Shown here: one piece after another, positions 1 through 6,091 of the stretch
Numbering within the stretch: the first letter of the stretch is position 1
Layout: every line of letters starts with the position of its first letter
Source: Burkholderiales bacterium
GTDB lineage: Bacteria > Pseudomonadota > Gammaproteobacteria > Burkholderiales > UBA11063
Reading direction: 5' to 3'
Length of the DNA stretch: 7,451 nucleotides
Assembly: GCA_020697025.1 (NCBI GenBank)
Contig: JAJFBO010000146.1
Span: 1-7,451, forward strand
The notes under the pieces: generated by a model
The model's input: the letters and a program-made list of their open reading frames with translations, nothing else
Databases searched by the model: none
What the model was told of the DNA's origin: nothing
Position numbers and translations under genes: made by a program

Positions 1-1
1 T

Positions 2-103
2 GTGAGAATGGTTCCGGTCGAATTAAGCATTGGTTATCTGGCATTAGGTGCTCTTGTTCTAATAGCTGGAAGATTACGACAAAATGAAGTAAGTGAATAC
101 TAA
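2..103 (+). CDS. C-terminal end of a membrane protein (partial, 5' end outside window)
   Basis: An open frame enters from the left edge and stops at the TAA at 101-103, giving 33 visible residues. They contain one hydrophobic stretch (about residues 11-23, IGYLALGALVLIA) followed by a basic turn (GRLRQ) and a short polar tail ending NEVSEY. This is the pattern of a last transmembrane helix with a cytoplasmic C-terminus, as in a major-facilitator or similar transporter, but the fragment is too short to name a family. It takes the place where rpsJ would normally lie upstream of rplC, and is separated from rplC by about 195 nt containing promoters, so it is not part of the ribosomal operon. A chance open frame of this length cannot be fully excluded. 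Confidence 0.5.
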   Translation: MRMVPVELSIGYLALGALVLIAGRLRQNEVSEY

Positions 104-166
104 AATCCAGGGATTTTACTGTATGTTTCTCATGAAGCGCGCCACTGAAAAAACTTGTATAACAGC

Positions 167-196
167 TTGCATTATATCAATATTCTGTGCTATAAT
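167..196 (+). promoter_or_regulatory. Promoter P1 of the ribosomal protein operon
   Basis: The -35 is TTGCAT (167-172). After an 18-nt spacer comes a perfect TATAAT (191-196), preceded by TGC, which gives an extended -10. The bases after the -10 are GC-rich (CCGGGC, 197-202), a discriminator type known from stringently controlled rRNA and ribosomal-protein promoters. Transcription would start near 203, leaving a leader of roughly 95 nt before rplC. Confidence 0.8.
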
Positions 197-250
197 CCGG
201 GCTCCTACTTTTTGTAGAAATTAAACAGCTGGTCAATTGTAACTAGCCCC

Positions 251-279
251 TTGATACTATTGGTCTTTAAGGGTATAAT
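251..279 (+). promoter_or_regulatory. Candidate second promoter P2 close to rplC
   Basis: TTGATA (251-256), a 17-nt spacer and TATAAT (274-279) match the sigma70 consensus closely. A start near 286 would leave only about 13 nt before the rplC ATG, just retaining the AAAGG part of the Shine-Dalgarno sequence. P2 would thus make a very short leader, unlike P1. The match could be partly fortuitous in AT-rich DNA, hence the lower confidence. Confidence 0.5.
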
Positions 280-298
280 AATAAGAAAGGTAATAAAC

Positions 299-943
299 AT
301 GAGTCTTGGTCTATTAGGTCTGAAGCTTGGTATGACTCGCGTATTTACGGAAGACGGTAGCTCAGTTCCTGTAACTGTGGTATCTGTTGAGGGTAATCGC
401 GTCGTTCAGCTAAAGACTGCAGATACAGATGGCTATACAGCCATTCAGGTAGCTTTTGGAACAAAAAAAGCAAACCGTGTAAATAAACCAGCAAAAGGCC
501 ACTATGCAAAAGCAGGTGTCGAAGCTGGTTCTAAATTAAGAGAGTTCCCGGTAACTCCGGAGCAAATGGGTGATTTACAGCCAGGTAGCGTAATTGCAGT
601 AGATATTTTTACTGCTGGTTCTTTGGTAGATGTAACAGGTACTTCAAAAGGTAAAGGTTTTTCTGGCGTTATCAAACGTCATAATTTCTCTTCAAACCGT
701 GCAACGCATGGTAACTCCAGATCGCATAATACTCCAGGTTCGATTGGACAAAGACAAGATCCAGGACGGGTATTCCCAGGCAAGAAGATGGCGGGTCATT
801 TAGGTGATGTAAAAGTTACTACACAAAACCTTGAGGTTATTCGTGTAGATACTGAGCGTGGCTTATTATTGATAAAAGGTGCTATTCCTGGTTCAAAAGG
901 CGGAAACGTAGTGGTTCGTCCAAGTGTTAAGGCGGGTACATAA
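299..943 (+). CDS. rplC: 50S ribosomal protein L3
   Basis: L3 is an early-assembly 23S rRNA-binding protein whose long loop reaches the peptidyl-transferase centre. The 214-aa product begins [16 protein letters not shown], the canonical L3 start. It carries the conserved central block [13 protein letters not shown] (118-130), THGNSRSH (136-143) and [21 protein letters not shown] (146-166). The glutamine methylated by PrmB in E. coli (Gln150) corresponds to Gln153. The ATG at 299 is chosen over an in-frame TTG at 251 because L3 homology starts there, AAGAAAGG (283-290) sits 8 nt upstream, and the TTG lies inside the P2 -35 element. It is the first gene of this operon, whereas rpsJ normally precedes it. 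Its stop overlaps the rplD start by one base (TAATG). Confidence 0.97.
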   Translation: MSLGLLGLKLGMTRVFTEDGSSVPVTVVSVEGNRVVQLKTADTDGYTAIQVAFGTKKANRVNKPAKGHYAKAGVEAGSKLREFPVTPEQMGDLQPGSVIAVDIFTAGSLVDVTGTSKGKGFSGVIKRHNFSSNRATHGNSRSHNTPGSIGQRQDPGRVFPGKKMAGHLGDVKVTTQNLEVIRVDTERGLLLIKGAIPGSKGGNVVVRPSVKAGT

Positions 944-1569
944 TGGAATTAAAAGTAATAAATATACAAGGTATGGACGCTGGTGTTCTTGAAGTAAACG
1001 AGGCTGTTTTTGCCCGTGAATATAATGAAGCATTAGTACATCAGGTAGTTAATGCATTTTTGGCAAATGCCAGAAGTGGTAACCGTGCACAAAAAACTAG
1101 AGCGCAGGTAGCAAAGTCAACACGTAAGCCTTGGAAACAAAAAGGTACAGGTCGTGCCAGAGCTGGTATGGCATCTTCTCCTCTATGGCGTGGCGGCGGG
1201 CGTATTTTTCCAAATAGCCCTGAAGAAAACTTTAGCCAAAAAATTAACCGTAAAATGTATCGTGCTGCTTTAGCATCAATTATTTCGCAATTAGTGCGGG
1301 ATAATCGCTTTATTGTAGCTGATACGATTGATGTTGATAGCCCAAAAACTAAAAACTTTGCCCAGATATTAAAGAATATGTCTTTTACTGAAGGCCGTTT
1401 ATTAGTAATTGTTAGCGAATTAAGTGAAAATTTATTTCTTGCAACACGTAATTTGTCAAATGTTCTGGTATTAGAATCGCATCAGGTAGATCCATATAGT
1501 CTTGTGCGTTTTGACAAAGTTTTATTTGCCAAATCAGCAGTAGAAGAGTTACAGGAGCAATTTGCATGA
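943..1569 (+). CDS. rplD: 50S ribosomal protein L4
   Basis: L4 binds 23S rRNA domain I and lines the peptide exit tunnel. In E. coli it also represses its own operon through the S10 leader. The 208-aa product has the basic extended loop at residues 48-90, with [14 protein letters not shown] and the [11 protein letters not shown] segment, followed by a globular domain ending at Phe-Ala. Length is slightly above the usual 201-206. Translation is probably coupled to rplC through the TAATG overlap, since only a weak AAGG (929-932) precedes the ATG. Because rpsJ and its gammaproteobacterial-type leader are absent here, E. coli-style L4 autoregulation cannot be assumed, and no S10-leader-like structure was recognised by eye. 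It overlaps rplW by 4 nt (ATGA). Confidence 0.97.
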   Translation: MELKVINIQGMDAGVLEVNEAVFAREYNEALVHQVVNAFLANARSGNRAQKTRAQVAKSTRKPWKQKGTGRARAGMASSPLWRGGGRIFPNSPEENFSQKINRKMYRAALASIISQLVRDNRFIVADTIDVDSPKTKNFAQILKNMSFTEGRLLVIVSELSENLFLATRNLSNVLVLESHQVDPYSLVRFDKVLFAKSAVEELQEQFA

Positions 1570-1865
1570 AAAGAATAGATTTATATAATGTACTAATTTC
1601 TCCGATTATTACTGAGAAATCAAATACTGTTGCAGAAAAACGTGAGCAAGTAGTATTTAAAGTACTGCCAAGTGCTACCAAGCTTGATATCAAACAAGCT
1701 TTTGAGTTAGTATTTGAAGCAAAGGTTGATAAAGTTTCAACATTAAATGTACAGGGCAAAACAAAACGTTTTGGTAAGTTTACTGGTAAAAGAGCAAATT
1801 GGAAGAAAGCATATATCTGCTTAACTCCGGGTCAAAAATTTGATCTTGCTTCAAACCAAAAGTAA
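1566..1865 (+). CDS. rplW: 50S ribosomal protein L23
   Basis: L23 sits at the exit of the polypeptide tunnel and is the docking site for trigger factor and the signal recognition particle. The 99-aa product has the family pattern: an N-terminal SPIITEKS (12-19), then VFKV and the A-(T)-K-DIKQAFE helix, and a basic loop [22 protein letters not shown] (from about residue 65) that inserts into 23S rRNA. AGGAG (1553-1557) lies 8 nt before the ATG inside the end of rplD, and the 4-nt ATGA overlap suggests translational coupling. A 115-codon frame on the opposite strand across this junction is only a shadow. Confidence 0.96.
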   Translation: MKRIDLYNVLISPIITEKSNTVAEKREQVVFKVLPSATKLDIKQAFELVFEAKVDKVSTLNVQGKTKRFGKFTGKRANWKKAYICLTPGQKFDLASNQK

Positions 1866-1878
1866 GGAGTAAAAATTA

Positions 1879-2706
1879 ATGCCTATAGTTAAATTAAAAC
1901 CAACTACACCCGGCCAAAGAGGGGTAGTAAGAGTAGTTACTCCGGGTTTGCATAAGGGTGATGCTTATGCGCCACTTTTGGAAAAACAAAAGCGTGGCTC
2001 AGGTCGTAATAATTCAGGACGGATTACAGTTAGACACAAAGGCGGCGGGCACAAGCAGGCTTACCGTATAATTGACTGGAAAAGAACTAAAACTGGTGTT
2101 CCAGCTAAAGTGGAGCGTATTGAATATGATCCAAACCGTACAGCGCATATTGCTTTAGTTTGCTATGCAGATGGTGAAAGGCAGTATATCATTGCACCTC
2201 AGGGTTTAGAAGTGGGTGCACAAATTGTGTCTGGTAGTGATGCTCCAATTAAGGTGGGAAATACTTTACCATTACGTAATATACCAGTTGGTACTACAAT
2301 TCACTGTGTTGAGCTAAGTCCTGGTAAAGGTGCACAAATGGTACGTTCTGCGGGCGGTTCAGCGGTTATTTTAGGGCGTGATGGAATTTATGCCCAATTA
2401 CGTTTACGTTCTGGCGAAATCCGTAAGGTACTTATTGATTGTAAGGCAACTATTGGTTCTGTGGGCAACCCGGACCATGGCTTACGGCAATATGGTAAGG
2501 CTGGTGTAAAAAGATGGTTAGGTATTCGTCCAACAGTACGCGGTGTAGCAATGAATCCGGTAGATCATCCACATGGTGGAGGTGAGGGTAAAACTGCTGC
2601 AGGCCGTCATCCAGTATCGCCGTGGGGCTTACATACTAAAGGTAAGAAAACTCGTAATAACAAGCGCACTGATCATTTGATCATTCGCGACCGTCGTAGA
2701 AAATAA
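1879..2706 (+). CDS. rplB: 50S ribosomal protein L2
   Basis: L2 is one of the most conserved 50S proteins, needed for subunit joining and for the peptidyl-transferase region. The 275-aa product is the usual length. It has the N-terminal [19 protein letters not shown] segment (42-60), the central OB/SH3-like RNA-binding region with [17 protein letters not shown], and the hallmark [12 protein letters not shown] (226-237), which includes the histidine (His230 here, His229 in the E. coli literature) implicated in ribosome function. AAGGAG (1864-1869) overlaps the rplW stop and is 9 nt from the ATG. Sequence details resemble Neisseriales and other betaproteobacterial L2. Nothing looks damaged. Confidence 0.98.
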   Translation: MPIVKLKPTTPGQRGVVRVVTPGLHKGDAYAPLLEKQKRGSGRNNSGRITVRHKGGGHKQAYRIIDWKRTKTGVPAKVERIEYDPNRTAHIALVCYADGERQYIIAPQGLEVGAQIVSGSDAPIKVGNTLPLRNIPVGTTIHCVELSPGKGAQMVRSAGGSAVILGRDGIYAQLRLRSGEIRKVLIDCKATIGSVGNPDHGLRQYGKAGVKRWLGIRPTVRGVAMNPVDHPHGGGEGKTAAGRHPVSPWGLHTKGKKTRNNKRTDHLIIRDRRRK

Positions 2707-2724
2707 TAGTTAAGGAATAAATAA

Positions 2725-3000
2725 ATGGCTCGTTCATTAAAAAAAGGTCCTTTTATTGACCATCACCTTATAAATAAAGTGTTAGTGGCAATAGAAAAAA
2801 GTGATAAGCGTCCGATTAAAACTTGGTCTAGACGTTCAACTATTGTTCCTGAAATGATTGGTTTAACAATCGCAGTACACAATGGTAGAGCGCATGTTCC
2901 TGTTTACGTATCAGATAATATGGTTGGACATAAGCTAGGTGAGTTTTCATTAACTCGAACGTTTAAAGGTCATGTTGGCGATAAGAAAGCTAAGAAATAG
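2725..3000 (+). CDS. rpsS: 30S ribosomal protein S19
   Basis: S19 lies in the head of the 30S subunit, where it pairs with S13 and contacts the A-site finger. The 91-aa product is normal in length (E. coli 92). It begins [15 protein letters not shown] and ends with the diagnostic [18 protein letters not shown] block (about 71-88) and a basic KKAKK tail. The residues [23 protein letters not shown] (about 32-54) are fully typical. AAGGAA (2712-2717) precedes the ATG by 7 nt. It follows rplB after 18 nt and precedes rplV by 10 nt, as in the classical S10 operon. Confidence 0.97.
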   Translation: MARSLKKGPFIDHHLINKVLVAIEKSDKRPIKTWSRRSTIVPEMIGLTIAVHNGRAHVPVYVSDNMVGHKLGEFSLTRTFKGHVGDKKAKK

Positions 3001-3010
3001 GGAGTAAATT

Positions 3011-3343
3011 ATGACTAATAAAGTATCAGCTCTTGCAAAAGGGATACGTGTATCAGCGCAAAAGTGTAGGCTTGTGGCTGATTTGGTTCGTGGTTTACCT
3101 GTTGCTAATGCATTAAATGTATTACAGTTTAGCCAACAAAAATCAGCCGGACTAATTAAAAAAACTTTAGAATCAGCTATTGCAAACGCAGAACATAATA
3201 ATGGTGCTGATATAGATAATCTGACAGTAAAAGAGATCTATATTGATAAAGGACCTAGTTTGAAGCGTTTTACAGCTAGAGCTAAAGGCCGTGGTAACAA
3301 GATTGAAAAGCAAACTTGTCATATTAATGTTGTTGTAGGTTAA
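3011..3343 (+). CDS. rplV: 50S ribosomal protein L22
   Basis: L22 contacts all 23S rRNA domains, and its beta-hairpin lines the exit tunnel at the macrolide-sensitive constriction. The 110-aa product is the expected length. Recognisable segments are [17 protein letters not shown] (12-28), [11 protein letters not shown] (53-63) and the tunnel hairpin around [20 protein letters not shown] (79-98). The hairpin tip reads [11 protein letters not shown] where E. coli has KRIMPRAKGRA, so the tip residues differ but the length is unchanged. AGGGAG (2999-3004) overlaps the rpsS stop and lies 6 nt before the ATG. Confidence 0.97.
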   Translation: MTNKVSALAKGIRVSAQKCRLVADLVRGLPVANALNVLQFSQQKSAGLIKKTLESAIANAEHNNGADIDNLTVKEIYIDKGPSLKRFTARAKGRGNKIEKQTCHINVVVG

Positions 3344-3356
3344 TTAGGGAGAAGTT

Positions 3357-4043
3357 ATGGGACAGAAAATTGACCCTCGCGGGTTCAGTGCTTCAATTGG
3401 ACGTATTTTAATTGAGCGTCCAGCCAAGAGTGTAAAAGTTACGCTTTTTACAGCGCGTCCTGGCGTAATTATTGGTAAAAAAGGTGAAGGTATCGAACAA
3501 ATTAAACAAGAGTTGCAAAAGATAGCATCAGTGCCATTGCATCTTAATGTTGAAGAAATCAGGAAGCCTGAACTAAATGCTCAAATTGTTGCTGATCAGA
3601 TTGCTATTCAACTTGAAAAGCGTATTGCGTTTCGTCGTGCTATGAAACGTTCTATGCAAACTTCAATGAAAATGGGTGCTGTTGGTATAAAAATTGAAAC
3701 TTCAGGCCGTTTAAACGGGATAGAAATTGCCCGTAGCGAATGGTATCGTGAAGGTCGCGTGCCTCTACATACACTTCGGGCTAACGTTGACTATTCAACG
3801 GCAGAAGCATTAACAACGTATGGTATTATTGGTATTAAAGTATGGATTTATAAAGGCGACTTAAATTTAGCTAAAAATAAATTTGTACGAAATAATGATA
3901 CTGAAAACGTGGAAGATAAGAAAAGACCACCGCGTAGGACTTCTGCAGCAGGAGATAAACCTGCACCAGCCAGGAAAAAGCCAGCAGCGGCCACTACTAC
4001 AAGAAAGAGAAAGGTAGGATCAGAAGATGTTGCAGCCCAATAG
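3357..4043 (+). CDS. rpsC: 30S ribosomal protein S3 with an N-terminal internal deletion and a long basic tail
   Basis: S3 sits at the mRNA entry tunnel of the 30S head near S10 and S14 and takes part in mRNA unwinding. The 228-aa product keeps the KH-domain GKKG loop (40-43) and RRAMKR (93-98), whose R93, R94 and K97 match the E. coli helicase residues R131, R132 and K135. It also keeps [16 protein letters not shown] (127-142). However, [10 protein letters not shown] (1-10) runs straight into [12 protein letters not shown] (11-22). In E. coli and Neisseria about 38 residues lie between these blocks, including the first N-terminal helix; the constant offset of 38 at R93/R131 supports this. 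The tail after KVWIYKG (161-167) is about 61 residues, rich in Lys, Arg, Pro and Ala, against about 33 in E. coli. AGGGAG (3346-3351) is 5 nt from the ATG, and only 13 nt separate it from rplV, so no alternative start can restore the missing segment. Confidence 0.95.
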   Translation: MGQKIDPRGFSASIGRILIERPAKSVKVTLFTARPGVIIGKKGEGIEQIKQELQKIASVPLHLNVEEIRKPELNAQIVADQIAIQLEKRIAFRRAMKRSMQTSMKMGAVGIKIETSGRLNGIEIARSEWYREGRVPLHTLRANVDYSTAEALTTYGIIGIKVWIYKGDLNLAKNKFVRNNDTENVEDKKRPPRRTSAAGDKPAPARKKPAAATTTRKRKVGSEDVAAQ

Positions 4044-4443
4044 ATTAAAATACCGTAAGGTACAAAAAGGTCGTAATACTGGAATTGCTACACGTGGCAC
4101 ATTAGTAAATTTTGGTGAGTATGGTTTAAAGTCCACTAGTCGTGGTCGTTTAACAGCTCGTCAGATTGAGGCTGCCAGGCGTGCGATGACTCGTCACATT
4201 AAGCGTGGCGGTAGAGTCTGGATTCGTGTATTCCCGGATAAACCTATTTCAAGAAAACCAGCTGAAGTACGTATGGGTGGAGGAAAAGGAAGCCCGGAGT
4301 ATTTTGTAGCTGAAATTCAACCAGGTAAGGTATTATATGAAATGGATGGGGTAACTGAAGAATTGGCGCGTGAAGCGTTTAAGTTAGCTGCAGCGAAGCT
4401 TCCATTTAAAACAGTATTTGTAAACAGACAGGCAGGTGCATAA
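4027..4443 (+). CDS. rplP: 50S ribosomal protein L16
   Basis: L16 organises the A-site region of the 50S subunit and is a late assembly protein. The 138-aa product begins [17 protein letters not shown] and contains [25 protein letters not shown] (38-62), [20 protein letters not shown] (69-88) and [11 protein letters not shown]. The arginine hydroxylated by YcfD/RoxA in E. coli (Arg81) corresponds to Arg82. The ATG at 4027 is secure because the family starts exactly MLQP. It therefore overlaps the end of rpsC by 17 nt, longer than other overlaps in this operon. AGGA (near 4017) inside rpsC can serve as ribosome-binding site. Its stop overlaps rpmC by one base. Confidence 0.97.
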   Translation: MLQPNRLKYRKVQKGRNTGIATRGTLVNFGEYGLKSTSRGRLTARQIEAARRAMTRHIKRGGRVWIRVFPDKPISRKPAEVRMGGGKGSPEYFVAEIQPGKVLYEMDGVTEELAREAFKLAAAKLPFKTVFVNRQAGA

Positions 4444-4631
4444 TGAAAGCTGTAGAATTAAGAAGTAAAACAACGGCTGAGTTGGATACTGAATTAGAGT
4501 CATTGTTAAAAGCTCACTTTTCTTTGCGTATGCAAGTATCTACTCAACAATTGACTAAAAATAGTGAATTAAGAAAAGTTCGTCGCGATATAGCACGTGT
4601 TAGAACAATTTTACATGAGAAGGTAGCATAA
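4443..4631 (+). CDS. rpmC: 50S ribosomal protein L29
   Basis: L29 is a small two-helix protein next to L23 at the exit of the peptide tunnel. The 62-aa product matches the family in length. It has the two-helix pattern: [31 protein letters not shown] (1-31), then a turn and [19 protein letters not shown] (42-60), the typical (L/I)R-(V/R)-(R/K)RDIAR-(V/I)-TI signature. TAATG junctions link it to rplP upstream and rpsQ downstream, each a 1-nt overlap. Its own Shine-Dalgarno is weak, so reinitiation by ribosomes finishing rplP is likely. Confidence 0.96.
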   Translation: MKAVELRSKTTAELDTELESLLKAHFSLRMQVSTQQLTKNSELRKVRRDIARVRTILHEKVA

Positions 4632-4879
4632 TGGCTAAGGTAGTAAGATCTTTGGTGGGCAAAGTAGTAAGTGATGCAGTTAATAAATCGGTAACGGTTT
4701 TAATTGAGCGCCGCGTTAAGCATCCTCTATTAGGTAAAATCGTGAAGAAATTCAAAAAATACCGAGCTCATGACGAAAATAATCAGTATAAAGCAGGTAA
4801 TCAGGTAGTGATAGTAGAATGTAAACCAATTTCTAAAACTAAAGCCTGGACTGTAGAGTCTTTAGCTAGTAAGATTTAA
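4631..4879 (+). CDS. rpsQ: 30S ribosomal protein S17
   Basis: S17 is a primary 16S rRNA-binding protein with an OB fold, placed low in the 30S body. The 82-aa product is close to the usual 84-87. It shows the family core [31 protein letters not shown] (8-38), with the [11 protein letters not shown] loop following, and ends [21 protein letters not shown] (4617-4623) lies 7 nt before the ATG in the end of rpmC. It is the last ribosomal gene here. The spc-operon genes that usually follow (rplN, rplX, rplE) are not present downstream; hairpins and an unrelated gene are. Confidence 0.96.
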   Translation: MAKVVRSLVGKVVSDAVNKSVTVLIERRVKHPLLGKIVKKFKKYRAHDENNQYKAGNQVVIVECKPISKTKAWTVESLASKI

Positions 4880-4905
4880 TTTTTTAGTTTCTACTAGCAT
4901 GTATT

Positions 4906-4925
4906 ATTCCTGTATAAGCAGGAAT
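4906..4925. repeat. 20-bp inverted repeat resembling a dRS3-like element
   Basis: ATTCCT (4906-4911) and AGGAAT (4920-4925) are separated by 8 nt. The inner G-C pair extends the perfect stem to 7 bp with a 6-nt loop. The layout resembles the neisserial dRS3 pattern ATTCCC-N8-GGGAAT with one symmetric change. It could equally be the first of two terminator-like hairpins after rpsQ. A single copy in the window cannot decide between a dispersed repeat and a local structure. Confidence 0.4.
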
Positions 4926-4937
4926 TTACAAATATTA

Positions 4938-4967
4938 AACACTCCGGCTTTGATAAGCCGGAGTGTT
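4938..4967 (+). terminator. Strong hairpin ending the ribosomal operon
   Basis: A perfect 13-bp stem (4938-4950 with 4955-4967) closes a TGAT loop, with a GC-rich centre CTCCGGCTT/AAGCCGGAG. It lies 58 nt after the rpsQ stop. It lacks a clear T tract on the right side (GCGTTAAAG follows), so it may act as a transcript 3'-end stabiliser or a processing site as much as an intrinsic terminator. On the other strand the following bases are moderately T-rich. Confidence 0.65.
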
Positions 4968-4993
4968 GCGTTAAAGATGGTCAACCTTAATTT

Positions 4994-5027
4994 AATCATT
5001 TATATATAAATTATAGTAAAAATGATT
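4994..5027. promoter_or_regulatory. Inverted repeat reaching the -35 box (possible operator)
   Basis: AATCATTT (4994-5001) and AAATGATT (5020-5027) are perfect inverted repeats separated by 18 nt. They flank a second palindrome, TTTATATATAAA (4999-5010). The right arm overlaps the first two bases of the -35 box TTGACT (5026-5031), a placement suited to repression or activation. All arms are AT-rich, so chance is a real alternative. Confidence 0.3.
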
Positions 5028-5055
5028 GACTTGAAAGACTCATTTGTATTAGAAT
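5026..5055 (+). promoter_or_regulatory. Promoter of the small exported-protein gene
   Basis: TTGACT (5026-5031), an 18-nt spacer and TAGAAT (5050-5055) form a good sigma70-type promoter. Transcription would start near 5062, giving a leader of about 46 nt. The -10 lies within the palindrome TAGAATTCTA (5050-5059). The leader contains a perfect 12-bp palindrome, TGTTATATAACA (5077-5088), and then the strong Shine-Dalgarno AAGGAG. Confidence 0.65.
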
Positions 5056-5107
5056 TCTAGTGCTCGCATGAGTAGGTGTTATATAACAATATTTAAGGAG
5101 AATAAAT

Positions 5108-5416
5108 ATGAAAACATTAAAATCTAGTAAAATTTTAGTGGCTTTAATGGCTACTACAGTCTTTATGATATTACCTACTGTGGTAATGGCACTGACTGAT
5201 ACACAAACAACATCCGGGGCAGGGAATAATGCTCTACCTGCAGCAAATGGGAATAATGGAATGAATGCAGGTAACCCGCCTATTCAGGCTAATCCAGCTG
5301 CTAATAATAATCCTAATCAGCAATCTAATATGAATGCTCAAAGAGCAAATAGCAATGATGCGTTAGTAAAAAGTAAAAACACACCACCAAATAATCCTGC
5401 TGGTACTAATAGATAA
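5108..5416 (+). CDS. Small Asn-rich exported protein of unknown function
   Basis: This 102-aa protein matches no family I recognise. Residues 1-28 form a clear Sec-type signal peptide: lysines at 2, 5 and 8, a hydrophobic core from Ile9 to about Met27, and a cleavage motif Val-Met-Ala after residue 28. No lipobox cysteine is present, so a periplasmic or secreted product is expected. The mature part of about 74 residues has no hydrophobic segment, no cysteine and no obvious fold. It contains 20 Asn, and Asn, Ala, Pro, Gly, Ser, Thr and Gln dominate (for example ANPAANNNPNQQSN). It is likely disordered. A strong AAGGAG (5095-5100) lies 7 nt upstream of the ATG, and it has its own promoter and terminator, so it looks like a genuine monocistronic, well-translated gene rather than a chance frame. 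Function, whether surface, matrix or stress related, cannot be inferred. Confidence 0.8.
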   Translation: MKTLKSSKILVALMATTVFMILPTVVMALTDTQTTSGAGNNALPAANGNNGMNAGNPPIQANPAANNNPNQQSNMNAQRANSNDALVKSKNTPPNNPAGTNR

Positions 5417-5449
5417 TTATATTAATTAGTTATATAAATTATCATAAAT

Positions 5450-5480
5450 AAAATAGGGGCTAATATAACCCCTATTTTTT
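5450..5480. terminator. Bidirectional intrinsic terminator between convergent genes
   Basis: AAAATAGGGG (5450-5459) pairs perfectly with CCCCTATTTT (5469-5478) around a 9-nt loop, and T residues continue to 5480. On the minus strand the same stem is followed by a T-rich stretch as well. It therefore fits as terminator for the exported-protein gene on the left and, more loosely, for the minus-strand operon ending at 5589 on the right. The 172 nt between the two genes hold no other supported feature. Confidence 0.85.
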
Positions 5481-5588
5481 GTATGCAAAAATTTAAAAAA
5501 TATATTAATTAATAAGCTAAGTTATAGAAAATTTGTTCTTTAGTTTAAAAGGTTTAGTCTATTTTTTAAATTTGTGCAGATACACTAT

Positions 5589-6080
5589 TTATTCATTTAC
5601 AAATATTGTGCTATTAGCTAAAGTATCTAGTTTTTCACCTGTAATACGAAAAACAGTCCATTCATCCATTGGTGCAGCGCCAATATTTAGATAAAAGTCA
5701 ATTGCTTTCTTATTCCAGTCTAAAACCGACCATTCCAAACGTCCGCAGTCTCTTTGCTTAGCTAACTTAGCCAAAAAAGCTAGAATTTGAGTTGCTATTT
5801 TTTTGCCTCTAAACTCAGGCTTCACATATAGATCCTCCAAATGCAGGCCTGGTTTACCAAGAAAAGTTGAAAAATTATGGAAAAATAAAGCATACCCTAC
5901 TGGTTTATTTTCATAGTAAGCAAAAACTACTTCGGCATACTTTTTATCGCCAAAGAGATTTTCTTTAAGAATTTCTTCAGTTGTTACAACCTGATCTAAT
6001 AATTTTTCATAATTGGCTAATTCTTTTATAAACTCAAGAATTAAACTAACATCTTCAATTGTTGCGAATTTAATTTGCAT
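5589..6080 (-). CDS. GNAT-family N-acetyltransferase, SSAT (diamine acetyltransferase)-like
   Basis: This 163-aa single-domain GNAT enzyme is expected to transfer acetyl from acetyl-CoA to an amine. It shows the pattern of the spermidine/spermine and thialysine acetyltransferase branch: IRD/IKELANYEKL-type N-terminus (ELANYEKL, 20-27), LEDLYVKPEFRG (81-92), CGRLEWSVLDWNKKAIDFY (112-130), and GAAPMDEWTVFRITGE (134-149). Tyr130 in DFYLNIGA aligns with catalytic Tyr140 of human SSAT (NFYKRRGA). The acetyl-CoA-binding motif reads RGKKIA (91-96) where RGKGIG is usual, so the central glycine of the pyrophosphate loop is Lys; activity may still be retained. It is the last gene of the minus-strand run, 11 nt after the small ORF. 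Its ribosome-binding site (AAGAGA) is modest. The substrate is unknown: polyamine, thialysine or another amine. Confidence 0.88.
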   Translation of the reverse strand: MQIKFATIEDVSLILEFIKELANYEKLLDQVVTTEEILKENLFGDKKYAEVVFAYYENKPVGYALFFHNFSTFLGKPGLHLEDLYVKPEFRGKKIATQILAFLAKLAKQRDCGRLEWSVLDWNKKAIDFYLNIGAAPMDEWTVFRITGEKLDTLANSTIFVNE

Positions 6081-6091
6081 AAGGTCTCTTT

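Noticed and set aside
102..117. Hairpin AAAATC/GATTTT after the membrane-protein stop as a terminator
   Set aside because: The stem is only 6 bp with a single G-C pair and lacks a following T tract.
251..298. N-terminal extension of L3 from an in-frame TTG
   Set aside because: L3 homology begins at the ATG at 299 with a Shine-Dalgarno; the TTG is part of the P2 -35 element.
1412..1759. A 115-codon frame on the minus strand over the rplD-rplW junction
   Set aside because: It lies wholly antisense to two certain ribosomal genes, resembles no family and has no ribosome-binding site; a shadow frame.
4865..4898. GCTAGTA/TACTAGC pair around the rpsQ stop as a terminator hairpin
   Set aside because: The 20-nt loop and 7-bp AT-rich stem make it weak; the 13-bp hairpin at 4938-4967 is the better end signal.
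5489..5573. A 14-bp inverted repeat (5489-5502 with 5560-5573) in the convergent intergenic region
   Set aside because: It is perfect but composed only of A and T in very AT-rich DNA, with a 57-nt spacing, so chance is a sufficient explanation.
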